Counted from the stretch's first letter, positions 47,775 to 59,949 are shown. The stretch: 64,000 nucleotides of DNA from Bolinopsis microptera (GCF_026151205.1 NC_087082.1:6703908-6767907); one strand, 5' to 3'. The notes: a model not told the origin generated them from the sequence alone. A program made the numbers and translations.

Positions 47775-49225
47775 AACACTATTGCAATATTGTGTTATAT
47801 TGAGAGTTGTGAATATGTCGAGAGAGAGCAACTCCAACACTGTTGCAATATTGTGTTAGGTTGAGAGTTGTGGATATGTCGAGAGAGAGAGCCACTCCAA
47901 CACTGTTGCAATATTGTGTTAGATTGAGAGTTGTGAATATGTCGAGAGAGAGCCACTCCAACACTGTTGCAATATTGTGTTAGATTGAGAGTTGTGAATA
48001 TGTCGAGAGAGAGCCACTCCAACACTGTTGCAATATTGTGTTAGATTGAGAGTTGTGAATATGTCGAGAGAGAGACATTCCAACACTGTTGCAATATTGT
48101 GTTAGATTGAGAGTTGTGAATATGTCGAGAGAGAGAGCTACTCCAACACTGTTGCAATATTGTGTTAGATTGAGAGTTGTGAATATGTCGAGAGAGAGAC
48201 ATTCCAACACTGTTGCAATATTGTGTTAGATTGAGAGTTGTGAATATGTCGAGAGAGAGAGCTACTCCAACACTGTTGCAATATTGTGTTAGATTGAGAG
48301 TTGTGAATAAATTCCACTCCAACACTATTGCAATATTGTGTTAGATTGAGATTTGTGAATAAATGCCACTCCAACACTGTTGCAATATTGTGTTAGATTG
48401 AGAGTTGTGAATTTGTCGAGAGAGAGAGCAACTCCAACACTGTTGCAATATTGTGTTAGATTGAGAGTTGTGAATAAATTCCACTCCAACACTGTTGCAA
48501 TATTGTGTTAGATTGAGAGTTGTGAATATTTCGAGAGAGAGAGCTACTCCAACACTGTTGCAATATTGTGTTAGATTGAGATTTGTGAATAAATGCCACT
48601 CCAACACTGTTGCAATATTGTGTTAGATTGAGAGTTGTGAATATGTCGAGAGAGAGAGAGCTACTCCAACACTGTTGCAATATTGTGTTAGATTGAGATT
48701 TGTGAATAAATGCCACTCCAACACTGTTGCAATATTGTGTTAGATTGAGAGTTGTGAATATGTCGAGAGAGAGAGCTACTCCAACACTGTTGCAATATTG
48801 TGTTAGATTGAGATTTGTGAATAAATGCCACTCCAACACTGTTGCAATATTGTGTTAGATCGAGAGTTGTGAATATGTCGAGAGAGAGCCACTCCAACAC
48901 TGTTGCAATATTGTGTTAGATTGAGAGTTGTGAATATGTCGAGAGAGAGAGCTACTCCAACACTGTTGCAATATTGTGTTAGATTGAGATTTGTGAATAA
49001 ATGCCACTCCAACACTGTTGCAATATTGTGTTAGATTGAGATTTGTGAATAAATGCCACTCCAACACTGTTGCAATATTGTGTTAGATTGAGAGTTGTGA
49101 ATATGTCGAGAGAGAGCCACTCCAATACTGTCGCAATATTGTGTTAGATTGAGAGTTGTGAATATGTCGAGAGAGAGCCACTCCAACACTGTTGCAATAT
49201 TGTGTTAGATTGAGAGTTGTGAATA
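47775..49225 (-). repeat. Satellite of alternating 60-64-bp and 52-bp monomers
   Basis: Common core CACTCCAACACTGTTGCAAT followed by ATTGTGTTAGATTGAGA. The longer form continues GTTGTGAATATGTCGAGAGA with a variable GA tract; the shorter continues TTTGTGAATAAATGC. Overlapping minus-strand frames are artefacts. Confidence 0.95.
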
Positions 49226-49434
49226 TTATGTCGATTTTCACTTTGATTCGATTTAACCACTCGTGATCTTATTATTAGATGTTTTGCCCCCTGCCATCTA
49301 GCATACAAACAGGGTTAACCATCAAGGGAGTTCCCCGTAAGATTAGATGTACATTGTACTGTAAGTAGCAGTTTAACAGAACCAACTGTAACTATATAAC
49401 GATATAACTACTTGATTGACGATTTCAACCCTGG

Positions 49435-49550
49435 CCCTTCCAGATCGTTGCTCTGCGAATTAACAGCAACGATCTCGATGCGAAGTAAGAATGTCAATGA
49501 TAGTTTGCGCGGCGCGTCGAAGCGGCGAAGTCCTCCAATATAACTTCCTA
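49435..49550. repeat. Dispersed repeat end, inverse of 12005-12130
   Basis: GCGCGTCGAAGCGGCGAAGT then CCTCC, plus CAGCAACGATCTCGATGCGA, match the other site in inverse orientation. Confidence 0.5.
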
Positions 49551-50240
49551 AATTTAAATTTAAAATAGGAGGTCATGCCGTTTTAGTTTCACTTTTACAG
49601 TTAGTTCATATTCCGATAGCTACTAATACTATACACTTTAGTTTAGTTTCCAGGAACCATCCACATTGATCGCAAAGCCTTGTCTGATTTGGTCATGTCG
49701 CATATAGGGCAGTCGGGTATTTTAACTTAATATCAATATGCTGAATTGCATTTGTCATACCATTTGGTAATTGGTATTCATTATTTTACTATCGCGTGAC
49801 TTACATAAACACGTTTGATAGCCTTGAGGGGCTATTTAAAACCCTAGCCATCTACTCTGACCCCAACCCTAACCGGTAGTAACCAACCCTAACCGGTAGT
49901 AACCCTAACCCAATCAATTACTCATACTGATGCATAATGCATATGATAAAACCCTACCCCTAACAAGAAATTAGAATTATAGGAACATCTCGAAGTTCGA
50001 GTATAAAGTGATTTAGCACGCTCGATAATTATAACTATTGACGTGCATATAACTGGTCCCCTACAATATTGCGGTACCTAGCGAGCTGAATATTGCCGCT
50101 ATTTAAGTCAAAGTTGTGCTAATCCTAGTCTGTGGTTACTCCAGGCATATAACCTAACCTCGTGACCTGCATAACGAGCTTAAATGTTTTCTGACCAGAG
50201 CGCCAGTTTTTACTCCGTCTCAGTTTGTCTAAATCAATTT
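49551..50240. other. Spacer with a short telomere-like stretch
   Basis: AACCCTAACCGGTAGTAACC repeats at 49861-49912; nothing else recognised. Confidence 0.4.
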
Positions 50241-50247
50241 TCAGTGG

Positions 50248-50668
50248 AGACAGCTGGTAGGTTAAAGTGACTGAACTTATAGTTGAGACAGCTGGTGGGT
50301 TAAAGTAGTTGAACTATAGTTGAGACAGCTGGTGGGTTAAAGTGGTTGAACTATAGTTGAGACAGCTGGTGGGTTAAAGTGGTTGAACTTATAGTTGAGA
50401 CAGCTGGTGGGTTAAAGTGGTTGAACCTATAGTTGACACGGCTGATGGGTTAAAGTGGTTGAACTTATATTTGAGACAGCTGGTGGGTTAAAGTGGTTGA
50501 ACTTATATTTGAGACAGCTGGTGGGTTAAAGTGGTTGAACTTATATTTGAGACAGCTGGTGGGTTAAAGTGGTTGAACTTATATTTGAGACAGCTGGTGG
50601 GTTAAAGTGGTTGAACTTATATTTGAGACAGCTGGTGGGTTAAAGTGGTTGAACTTATAGTTGACACG
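50248..50668 (+). repeat. 38-39-bp satellite, about 11 copies
   Basis: Unit GTTGAGACAGCTGGTGGGTT followed by AAAGTGGTTGAACTTATA. Confidence 0.95.
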
Positions 50669-51265
50669 TCAATCTTCCAGAAATTTGTCCTGAAGCGTTG
50701 TTGCAGGAGTTTCCATATAATTACGTAATGATGATCGTCTAACGCACCCCTTTACCTAGCTTGCTAATCTATTTCTTGCTTCTTTAACGGATACAACTTG
50801 ACAAGAGCGCCACGCACAGGGATTGGCGTGCCAGGCAACGCTCCCTACTCCCTAGTCCCTTTACAGTGACATTATATTTTGCTTATTACTAAACGTACAA
50901 AGACGGCCAGGTAGAAATAATTCTACCCACTTAAAAAGCTTCTCATTCTGATTAATTATTTTCCAATTTACAGATCAGCAGGCCATGTTCCACTTTGTCG
51001 AGGATAATTTAGTGTAGTCATGGTAAAACGGGTCGGTTATATCTGCGCCACTTATATTATGGGCGTATGGTGTAAGGTGTTGTCAAAGTGGCATTGAACT
51101 TGAATTGGCAACCTCTCCCAAGAAGTAGAACGTACCCCATATAATACTGAATGATAGATACTTGCATTGATGTAGCCGTGCAAATATTTGGAGTGCAGTC
51201 TTGTCCTTAATCTTTTCACGGCTTGCCTAAATACATTTTGCTTTAAGACGAGTAAAGAATGGACG
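50669..51265. other. Non-coding spacer
   Basis: No gene or repeat recognised. Confidence 0.4.
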
Positions 51266-51267
51266 TA

Positions 51268-52273
51268 CCTTATAGTTATCGGACCTTATTTGACCGGACG
51301 TTAAATGACCAGACATAATTATGAACGGACATTAAAATAAAATGAACGCTCGAAGGAATTCAAAACCATCAAAAACTCCAAATTTTGTCATCCTTTTTTT
51401 GTCGTTTTTAAAATTTTAGCAGATAATCTGTAAACTAATTTTTCATACAATAAGCAAGAAAGGCAGTCGTTAAGCAGTAAAAAATATCAAAATATTTGTA
51501 GATCAGTGTCTAGAATGAACTTGTTATCGGTTTTAAGAAGTGATTTAAGTAATAGAAATTTGCAAATGGACAACTTGCATGAATTGAACGAAATTAGAGA
51601 TATAGCTGCATGCAACAGATGTTGGGAAAATCTTTTTCAAGGGTACAGTTTACCGCATTAAGGTATTTTTAAGAATCATTTTTGTCGGTAAGATCCTGTT
51701 TTATAATAATAATAGTGTCTATGATTATAAAAGTTGTGTAGAAACAACAGATACGAAATATTACCAGATTTGATGATCATATCACAGGTGATCTTTCTCA
51801 AATGGGTTATCGTGCATTAAATATTCCATGCTTAAAGCATCATATCAGTAATACCTGCTTTTTGAAAACAATTTTGTATTTTACCACCTCGGTGCTGCAT
51901 TTCAGTGTAAACTTTTAAAAGATGTGGAGGTAAATAATAACTCCGAAGAAGTGAACGAGGAAGCCGAAGATCAAGAAAGTGATCATGCCTTAATGTAATA
52001 CTTATGACATGATAAATTGTATAATAACTCGTTTTTCATTCATCCAATGATATAGTTCAGTCCGAATCCGATGATAGAAATTACGATTGACTGAAATTAA
52101 AAAGTTGTCATATCCTAAACATGATTTCGCAGTGGAATAATTTTGGAAAAATCTCAACGGACTTTAACTTGGACGGACCTTAAACGGACGGACTTTAACT
52201 TGGACGGACATTAAGATGAACGCTAGAACCTCCAGCGTTCAATTAATGTCCGTTTAAATAAGGTCCGATAAGG
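51268..52273 (+). mobile_element. 1.0-kb CCTTA-ended element (GGACC subfamily)
   Basis: The left end CCTTATAGTTATCGGACCTT and the right end AAATAAGGTCCGATAAGG are inverse apart from a small indel. TA precedes the left end; AA follows the right. Near both ends AATGTCCGTT/GACGGACATT words repeat. A plus-strand frame remnant of about 38 codons ends at 51998 in an acidic tail (NNNSEEVNEEAEDQESDH). Confidence 0.65.
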
Positions 52274-52424
52274 AAAATCTGCAGATGGCCAACTCATCTA
52301 GGTACTTCTCACTTATTGAGTCGTGTATTATTACTTTATTATATTATTATTGAGTTTAATGATTACATGTTTCTTTAATTCAAATTTCTGATTGTTTCTG
52401 AATAGACTCAGTGAAGACAGATAA

Positions 52425-52934
52425 CCTTACGAGAAATATTAAAAAGGTACGAAAGTCGGTGGTTTTCCGAAAAAAAAACACCATATTTTCGGACTACCAT
52501 TACCAAAATTTGGGTCACCATAATTTTTTCCCCCAAATTATTTTTCACGTATTTTCTTTAATCATGACTTTGTCGATTTACTATCTATGTATATACTTAT
52601 ATAGTAAGCTATCAATATGATTCATCTAACAAATGAACACTAGTAGTAGTATTATATTACACCTGGGACTGCACTGGAGAGAAGAATGTCCCTGAACCAG
52701 AAGATCATGAAGATCAAGAAGAAATTTATTTGTAATTTTTCAAATTTCATATTTTATTTTATTGATTTTCTCATATTGGGTTTTATGTTTGTAAAATATT
52801 AAGAAATGAAAAAATCCCCAAATACCATGATTTAATTTGGGGTATGAAATAAGTTGGTTTTCGGCAAAAAATCCCATATTTTCGTTCCCAGATCATTTAG
52901 GTCGCCGGAATTTCGTCGAGTATGTCTCGTAAGG
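52425..52934 (+). mobile_element. 510-bp CCTTA-ended element with acidic transposase-like tail
   Basis: Ends CCTTACGAGA and TCTCGTAAGG; TA on the right, AA on the left. A plus-strand remnant at about 52655-52735 reads YYTWDCTGEK then PEPEDHEDQEEIYL and a stop, homologous to the tail in the element at 2675-3212. Confidence 0.65.
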
Positions 52935-53258
52935 TATATAACTATTTCTTTAACTATTTATTTCCACTATAATCTGTATTCACTGAGTCTAAAGAAGTAC
53001 CTCCTACGTTAAGATAGAGCCAATAAAATATCTGATTCCAGATAGTTACCCAACAGTAAGTTAATGCAGCTGTCTCAACTGAAACTATAAGTCCTCCTGA
53101 GATTTATATTTTGTTTTCCCAGTCTCTATAACGTTGAATAAGAATATTTCGATTTTTTTATAAACATTCACGAGCTTGAAATATATTTTATTTAACGTTA
53201 TTAGTTTAAAAAGCTGTAATTGTAGCAAGGTTTGAAATTGGTGGTCGCATTTAAGCTA

Positions 53259-53458
53259 CCTTAAATGTTATTTGACCGGACATTTTTTGAACGGACATAA
53301 TTTTGAACGGACATTAAAATGAACGCTTAAATTTCAAAGGCATTCATTTAATATATCGAATTTAACTACCTTGTCGGATTTTATTTAAACGGACAATAAA
53401 ATGAACATTAGGGCTTCCAGGGTCCAATTAATGACAGTTCAAATAAAGTCCGATAAGG
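53259..53458 (+). mobile_element. 200-bp CCTTA-ended element with TA duplication
   Basis: It begins CCTTAAATGTTATTTGACCG and ends AAATAAAGTCCGATAAGG, with TA outside both ends. Its GACGGACATT words and the GGACC end relate it to 51268-52273, of which it looks like a short deletion derivative. Confidence 0.6.
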
Positions 53459-53703
53459 TAAATTAACTCATTAAATATGAGTTTAATCGGTAATTTAACA
53501 TTAAATCAAATCAATTTAAGTTCCTCTTCATTCGTTTAAGTTTATGATCAAATTGACAAACAAATTTAAGATAATTTTTCAAAATGTTGAGGTCAGTTAT
53601 TTCGTATTCCAAAAAGGCATCGATGCAGGGATAAATATCCTGAAACATCTTCGCTTTCATAAATATTAATGACAGGTTTGCCCAAAAGTCGACGTAAATG
53701 TTA

Positions 53704-53978
53704 TTGTTAATAACATAATTAACATAATTATAATATAGCCCACGTACCGGCTCCCTATAAAAGTATTACAAGTGAAAAGTCAACTTGGCAGCTACCAGTA
53801 CCATGGTTTATGCAACCAAATTTAGCTTTAACAATCGAATGTTGTTAATAACATAATTAACATAATTATAATATAGCCCCCGTACCGGATCCCTATAAAA
53901 GTATTACAAGTGAAAAGTCAACTTGGCAGCTACCAGTACCATGGTTTATGCAACCAAATTTAGCTTTAACAATCGAAC
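53704..53978 (+). repeat. 138-bp tandem duplication
   Basis: TTGTTAATAACATAATTAAC starts both copies (53704 and 53842); each ends AACAATCGAA and contains CCCTATAAAAG, a TATA-box-like string. Only two or three base differences, so recent. Confidence 0.9.
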
Positions 53979-54009
53979 TGCCAAACATATAGCACTCATT
54001 TGACGTTCC

Positions 54010-54075
54010 AATCACACCTCACGTTACCAGGGCGACACGTTACCAGGGTGACACGTTACCAGGGTGACACGTTAC
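54010..54075 (+). repeat. 16-bp repeat CACGTTACCAGGGTGA, about four units
   Basis: Short array with one GGGCGA variant. Confidence 0.85.
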
Positions 54076-54079
54076 CTTA

Positions 54080-55110
54080 CGTGATTAACTGTCCACCGTT
54101 TAGCCGCCATGAGTCACCGCATAAATTCAGAGTTGCGACGCACCTGATTTGGATTGCCGCTGTCGGTTTGTTTTCTGAAGCACCAATCGGGGATTCAGCC
54201 TACTCTCTTTGGTGATCTTCTTTTGTGACCCTGCAATAATTTGAGACATTTATTTTCCACTTTTGTTTTTTTATATGGCGACTCATTAGATAAATACATT
54301 GTCATAATAATTTCAATTCATCATTTATATGCGCGGTTAATTTCCAGACAGTCAAGATAAAAATGAGTGTTCCAAAAAAAAAACATTTTTTGACTTTAAA
54401 AAACCATTTAAAGTAATTTAAAGCAATTGCAATTTAGATGAAAAATACTAATTGGCATCTGACCCCAGTAACCCATGTGGGTTTAGCACTCCTGTATGTT
54501 AACAAGCACCGCACATGGCCGACAGTATCTGTATCTACGCATGATTTGCAATGGTGGCTGCACCAGAACTTCCAGGGATGATGATAGTGATACTTGGGGG
54601 AAACGTGCTCACATGGGTAAAATTGGTTAAAGTATACCTAGATCTGGTACTTAGCCGGAACCCCCTGTTTACAAGGGAGATCAAAGGAGGTCATGCCGTT
54701 TTCTCTAGAGCAGTTGCAATTACACTCTTCGTTATCAGGTACATCTATAGACCAATGGGTACCTTGTAACTGGGGTTCAATTGCTGCATAGTATCTAGAG
54801 ATTGTGACCTTAAGTTCCTTGAAGTTTAATTGGTCTATCCCTGAAGTTAAGGTTCGATTTAAGTCTATCATAATCCAGCAACATAGCTATAGCGGCTAAT
54901 ACTTCATCATCCAAACAAATGTCCTGGCTATTCGATCAGCTCAAAATGCTCTCCAGCTTTTCCGTGTTACAATCAATAATTGTGACTATGCGAATGGAAT
55001 GTCCTTCGTCAGCACTCAGCAAGAGTATAAAAATAGTTGTCTTCAATCTCTAAAGATCCCTCCATTTTAAATATCTCGAACTATTTAATTCCATAAATGT
55101 GTACCCAAAA
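54080..55110. other. Intergenic region, possible gene relics not identified
   Basis: A 77-codon minus-strand frame (54638-54871, MIDLNRTLTSGIDQLNFKEL...) has protein-like composition but no recognised family or splice support. Confidence 0.3.
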
Positions 55111-55240
55111 TTCACGCTCGTGTGTGGTACTGATCATGACTGGACAAAATAGCCAAATTAATTTATATTTGAATAGAGTTTCGCTACCTTCATTATGCTT
55201 GCAAAGTTGAATAGTCCTTCATCCTCAATTTTCAAAATTA

Positions 55241-55999
55241 CCTTAGTGCAAGAAATATAGGCGGCAAGAAATTAAGGCGATTCTGACAAAATCGCCTTAA
55301 TTTCTTGCCGCCTTAATATCTGACCACCGTAATTTCTAACCGCCTTAATTTTTTTTCTTGCGATTTTTTCATAAGAAATTTTCGTGTGATTTTATTATTT
55401 TAAATTTACATGTCGATTTCGTTATTTGCTAGAATTCAATGAAATACATATTTAAAATAAATTAACTTGAGTCTAAATACATTAATATATCAATTAATAT
55501 TCTCGTCTTCTCCTTCTTCATCAGAGTCATATATCTCCAGCAGCTGCAATCCATAACCAAGATAGTCGTCGTCATCTTGCTCCGTCGTGTCTGGAAATAG
55601 CTTCTTGATAATATCAGCTGATTCATCCTCCAAACGTTTGTCGAAGCTGTACTTTTCGTACAATGAATATACCAATTGACTTGCAGTTTGCTGATGTAGT
55701 GGATGTCTACCTAATTTAAAATTATAAACTTAGACGACAGAACAGCAATCACTATAAATATAATGTGCATGCACCATTTAGTTTTTATGTGACCAATGTC
55801 CAATATATCGTATTTTTAAACAGATTTCTATGCTTTATAGACTGATAAAAGAATAAAATTGACACTATTTCGACCAAAACTATAACCAAATTTGCGATCA
55901 AAAATCGTATTTTTTCCGAAAAAAAATATCGCCTTAATTTCTTGCCGCCTTAATTTCTAGCGCCTTATATTCTTGCCGCCTATATTTCTTGCACTAAGG
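55241..55999 (-). mobile_element. 759-bp CCTTA-ended element with TA duplication
   Basis: Perfect terminal repeat CCTTAGTGCAAGAAATATAG (continuing GCGGCAAGAA) at both ends, TA at 55239-55240 and 56000-56001. The uninterrupted tandem copies beside it show the empty site TTACATCA. Further inward, CGCCTTAATTTCTTGCCG words repeat. It keeps a minus-strand frame (55490-55675) of 61 codons ending in an acidic tail (EIYDSDEEGEDENIN). Confidence 0.85.
55490..55675 (-). pseudogene. Acidic coding tail inside the CCTTA element
   Basis: 61 codons with a Glu/Asp-rich end; no similarity to the W-x-x-T-G-E tails was seen, but position and composition match. Probably the 3' remnant of a transposase from another subfamily. 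Confidence 0.35.
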
Positions 56000-56442
56000 T
56001 ACATCACGAATAAAGCGGTAAATTGAATTTTGCAGAAATCGTTTAAAACTGATAAGTATCACGCTCGTGCGTGATACTGATCATGACTGGATAAAATAAC
56101 CTAATTAATTTATATTTGAATAGAGTTTCGCTACCTTCATTATGCTTGCAAAGTTGAATAGTCCTTCATCCTCAATTTTCAAAATTACATCATGAATAAA
56201 GCGGTAAATTGAATTTTGCAGAAATCGTTTAAAACTGATAAGTATCACGCTCGTGCGTGATACTGATCATGACTGGATAAAATAACCTAATTAATTTATA
56301 TTTGAATAGAGTTTCGCTACCTTCATTAGGTATGCTTGCAAAGTTCAATAGTCCTTCATCCTCAATTTTCAAAATTACATCATGAATAAAGCGGTAAATT
56401 GAATTTTGCAGAAATCGCTCAAAGCTAAAACTAGACAATAGT

Positions 56443-56712
56443 CTAACCTGCGCTTTTGCACCTTTTTATATCCGGTAAAACAGAGTGTGACGTCATTTTC
56501 TCTCCCACGCCCACTTTCTTCAGTATATCCTGAAACTGTTTCTCCTGATCCAACAGCTTCTTTGCTTTGCACTTGTCGCACGTTAAGCAGGACGCCGGAA
56601 GTAGTGACTTGACAAATGGTCGGAACTGTGTCAGCAGTTTTATCTGAGTGTTGATGATTTCCTCGTCTCGGTCACGTGTCAGGAGCCGCGCACGTCCCCG
56701 GTGAGTTAACAT
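56443..56712 (-). CDS. Small protein or first exon, unknown function, C-x2-C motif
   Basis: ATG at 56712 opens 89 codons. Residues include RDRDEEIINTQIKLLTQFRP, LPASCLTCDKCKAKKLL (C-x2-C-x2-C) and a helical QEKQFQDILKKVGVG. A GTTAGA donor-like site overlaps the stop (GCAG|GTTAGA), and another (AAAAG|GTGCAA) lies slightly upstream; the latter has the right phase to splice into the FERFLQNS... exon-like frame next to it. The family was not recognised. Confidence 0.45.
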   Translation of the reverse strand: MLTHRGRARLLTRDRDEEIINTQIKLLTQFRPFVKSLLPASCLTCDKCKAKKLLDQEKQFQDILKKVGVGEKMTSHSVLPDIKRCKSAG

Positions 56713-57880
56713 GATATAAGAAGCAGCTCCGCGTTAAACGCTAATATGTCTTACTGGGTTGCTCCTCTTTTTATGATTTTAATGGGAGGGGTTTATGGTG
56801 TGTTTCTATTATGTCTGCTATTCGTCAGATTGCTTAACGTCTGGTGTTGAAATTGTACGTCATTGGGTTGCTAAACCTGCGACAAAATGGTTTAGATTTT
56901 CAGTTTTCAAGTCATGAAGTCTTGAAATCTCGAAATATTGAATATAAATATCGGAATTCAGAATCACAAAATATTGAAAACTTTAAACCTTACGTATCGA
57001 AAATTTTCCAAACAATTTCGCAATGAGTGAATGAGTGCTGTACGATGTTCAATGTTAAAATGGAAAATTAAACTGATAGTAGTGAATTATTCCATTCTTT
57101 GACTGTCTAACTGATTAGCTTCATACGATGAGATCATTGAGATCGAGCTGAGAGAAAGAATATTCACCTATCAGTTTTGTAAATGAGCCTTTAAATTTAA
57201 TGCACTTCTCTCATTCACAAAAGATTCGATCTCAATGCCCTCATTTTCTTTTATGCTATAAGTGTTATTAATCTGGGTTATACTTATTTAGACATATTTG
57301 AACGTCTAAAATAAATCAGTTTAATGGTAAAATTATTCGGCGAATCAAATTTTAAAATAATCGGTAGAACCTATATAATGCCGAATACTGAATTACCAAT
57401 CGATACACTTAATTGAAAATTAGAGTACCAGGATTACATTTAATGGATTGATTCGGTTATCTGAAATACTCGGTTATATTCGACTATTCATTTCATGACC
57501 GTCATTCGGCGACCTTATCTTACCGAACTGAAGGTTTTAATTTACACTCAGCCCTGCAAACTTCAGCGAGTGACTGTGAATCAATTCTCGTTAAATCAGG
57601 GCAAGAAATATTGACTTTGAGGTACATCAACATGGGGCTAAGACCGCAAGGAAAATTTGTTGATTCTTTTCACGTAAATACAAAACTAATTTCAAGTATA
57701 ATGTTTGCATATTTGCAAGTTTGCATGACAAAAATAGTTATTTTTCCATTAGTTCTATTAGTACTGTAGTCTATAATGGTATCGTTACGAATCACGCACT
57801 TTTTTATTGAAATCTTTCAATTATTATCATCATAATTTATTACAATATCAATGTTGTATAGAATTTCTAAAAATGGACTA
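56713..57880. other. AT-rich intergenic region
   Basis: No gene, satellite or transposon end recognised. Confidence 0.4.
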
Positions 57881-57884
57881 GAGA

Positions 57885-59123
57885 AACCAAAAAATGCCTT
57901 GACAAGTGTACAGCGATGATAACAATCAGGGGACACCAATACACCCAAATAACCAAACAAAAGGCCTCGAGAGACCTGATGAAAAGTCGAGCAATTACAT
58001 TGGGCCCCAAGTGCAGAAGGAGAAAAATGGGCAAATAATATGAGCTGTGAACTTAGGAGGCATTTCTAGGTTTTTAAGAATAATTGCCACAACCCAAAAA
58101 TTCTCAATTACAATTGGCTGATTTGTAATATTTCCAATGGAATGAAGTTTTAACGATAAAATTTAAATAATTGAATATAAAAGACTAAATCAAAATTGTA
58201 TCCGAATAAAGCAAAAATGCGTGATGAGTACCTCAAAAAAATAAAAACAAAAATAATAGAGAAATACACTACCCGTAGTCAGGAGAAAAAGAATTGTCAG
58301 GATCTGAACTAGGGTCATTATCTACAGATGCAGTACAAACATGTTCCTTCCAGATGTGTTTAATAAGTTCTGTTTTAAACACACCTGGTCTGATAATCTC
58401 TCGAAGGGAAAGAGGAAGTCGGTTCCAAGTGAGATGAGCTCGATAAAAGTAAGATTTAGATATAGCTGAGCCAGGTGGAATTGAAGATATTACTGATAAG
58501 TGATAAAGATGTGAGCTTCTCAGTCGGCTTGACCCGGAGAAGAAAGTAAGGTAATGAGGCAGAGTGGTGCATGGGTGGTATTGATGCACTAGGGAATGAA
58601 AGAACTTGAGATCATGGTAATCAAACCTGTACTTTAGGGGCAGAATATTTAACTGTTTACAATGGGCATTATAGATTTCCTCTACACTATAGCTTACACC
58701 GTAATCATTACGAATCCATTTGAGGGCCCTTTTCTGCAATCCTTCAAGCATATTGATAGTGCTACTGGACGCTGGTCGCCAAATGATGGGACAGTGTTCG
58801 AATATTGAGCGTACAAGAGTAAGATACAAGACTCTTCTCTTGTTCAGATCATTAATAAAATGACAATTTCTCTTAAGCATGCCAAATTTTTGGTTAGCTT
58901 TACCATATAGAGCATCGGCCTGGCTATTAAAATTTAGATTAGACGTCATGATTATGCCTAAATCTTTTTCAGAATCTGTATAATCAAGAAGAGTTTGGCC
59001 CATAGAGTAAGTGTAACGTGTAAATGGTAAAATGCCATCTAAGGGAGACCACCTCTTAAGTATAGCTAAGACCTTACATTTATCAGGATGAAACTTCATC
59101 TTATTAGTTCTTGCCCATGTCAT
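57885..59123 (-). mobile_element. 3' end of a CR1/L2-like non-LTR retrotransposon
   Basis: 5'-truncated copy: coding part 58269-59123, then a presumed 3' UTR to about 57885. Truncation at the 5' side fits target-primed reverse transcription. Confidence 0.7.
58269..59123 (-). pseudogene. C-terminal reverse transcriptase segment of the CR1/L2-like element
   Basis: 284 codons without a stop. Typical markers: NKMKFHPDKCKVLAI (the post-YADD W-x-x-x-N-x-M-x-F-N-x-x-K-C segment), DSEKDLGIIMTSNLNFNSQ, then VLYLTLVRSIFEHCPIIWRP (thumb) and LEGLQKRALKWI. The polymerase active-site motifs A-C are absent because of 5' truncation. The open frame suggests a fairly young copy compared with the element at 3.6-6.1 kb. 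Confidence 0.8.
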
Positions 59124-59523
59124 GAGATAATTAATAATTAATTAACAATATGTAGAGTGGCAATATCGCTGAATAATGAATATCGGGTGGTAAATACTTC
59201 TCCAATCTAATAGGCAGCTGACGTGATCGGCTCATATTGTCCTCTTTACTGTTTAGGTTTAAAATCTGCACGATCCTTGGTATTAAATAAAATGGGAAAA
59301 AAACAACTTTGCACACAATGATTTTGAATTCCGAGTGTTGAACAGCATGGACGTATATCTATTTTCTGCCTCTAGTGAACCAAAAATAAAATGTAATCGA
59401 TTAAAATGGAAAAATAAAATGTAATCGATTAAAATGTAAAAGTAAAATTGTAATCGAAACAAAGTTTCGAAAGTTGTCTAATAGACTTTTTTCAGCCGGA
59501 CTACATAACCAATCTATAAATTT

Positions 59524-59899
59524 GCGCTCCTACTAAATCGCTCGCCCAAATTTTAAGAAAATTCTTGTGAAAAGGCCCTTTAGGCATGAGAGTGATCTGG
59601 ATCGGTGTATTTTTGGACACTGATTCCGAATCACCCCCCATGACGTAGGGTTAAAATGCTTCCCTGGAGAGTTATGGGCAAAAAACCGTTTTGGTCACGT
59701 GACAGGCTAGTAAAACGTGAATTCGATTATTTAGGGCTCGGGTTAGGGTTAGGGTTGTGGTTAAGATTATGGATAGCTTCGGGGTTACGGTTAGGGTTAG
59801 GGTTGGGATTAGGGTTTATGTAAAACCGTTTTGTACGGCTGCAAAACCAAAAAAACCAAAGTCACGTGAAATTTTTGGGCGAGCGATTTAGTAAAAGCC
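59524..59899 (+). mobile_element. 376-bp MITE with TTAGGG-like core and 8-bp target duplication ATAAATTT
   Basis: ATAAATTT flanks both ends (59516-59523, 59900-59907). The inner terminal repeat TACTAAATCGCTCGCCCAAA is mirrored by TTTGGGCGAGCGATTTAGTA with minor gaps. It contains GGTCACGTGACAGGCTAG, then GGGTTAGGGTTAGGGTTGTG and GGTTAGGGTTAGGGTTGGGA. Pieces of the same family occur at 31072-31262, 33918-34320, 35395-35700, 36190-36650 and a lone end at about 61491-61514. Confidence 0.85.
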
Positions 59900-59949
59900 A
59901 TAAATTTGACTACTGCATGACGTACACTACTATATATAAATATATATTG

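Larger units (their letters stand above)
55112..56440 (-). repeat. Three tandem copies of a 185-bp segment containing an exon-like frame
   Basis: Copies start with CACGCTCGTGCGTGATACTG (or a variant) near 55112, 56062 and 56247; the first is split by the transposon at 55241-55999. On the minus strand each includes RFLQNSIYRFIHDVILKIED then EGLFNFASIMK followed by a GTAGCG donor-like site. The copy nearest 56440 has a four-base insertion (ACCT) that shifts the frame. Confidence 0.7.

Noticed and set aside
46147..49067. Overlapping frames of 70-260 codons
   Set aside because: Translations of the 49-bp and 52/60-bp satellites.
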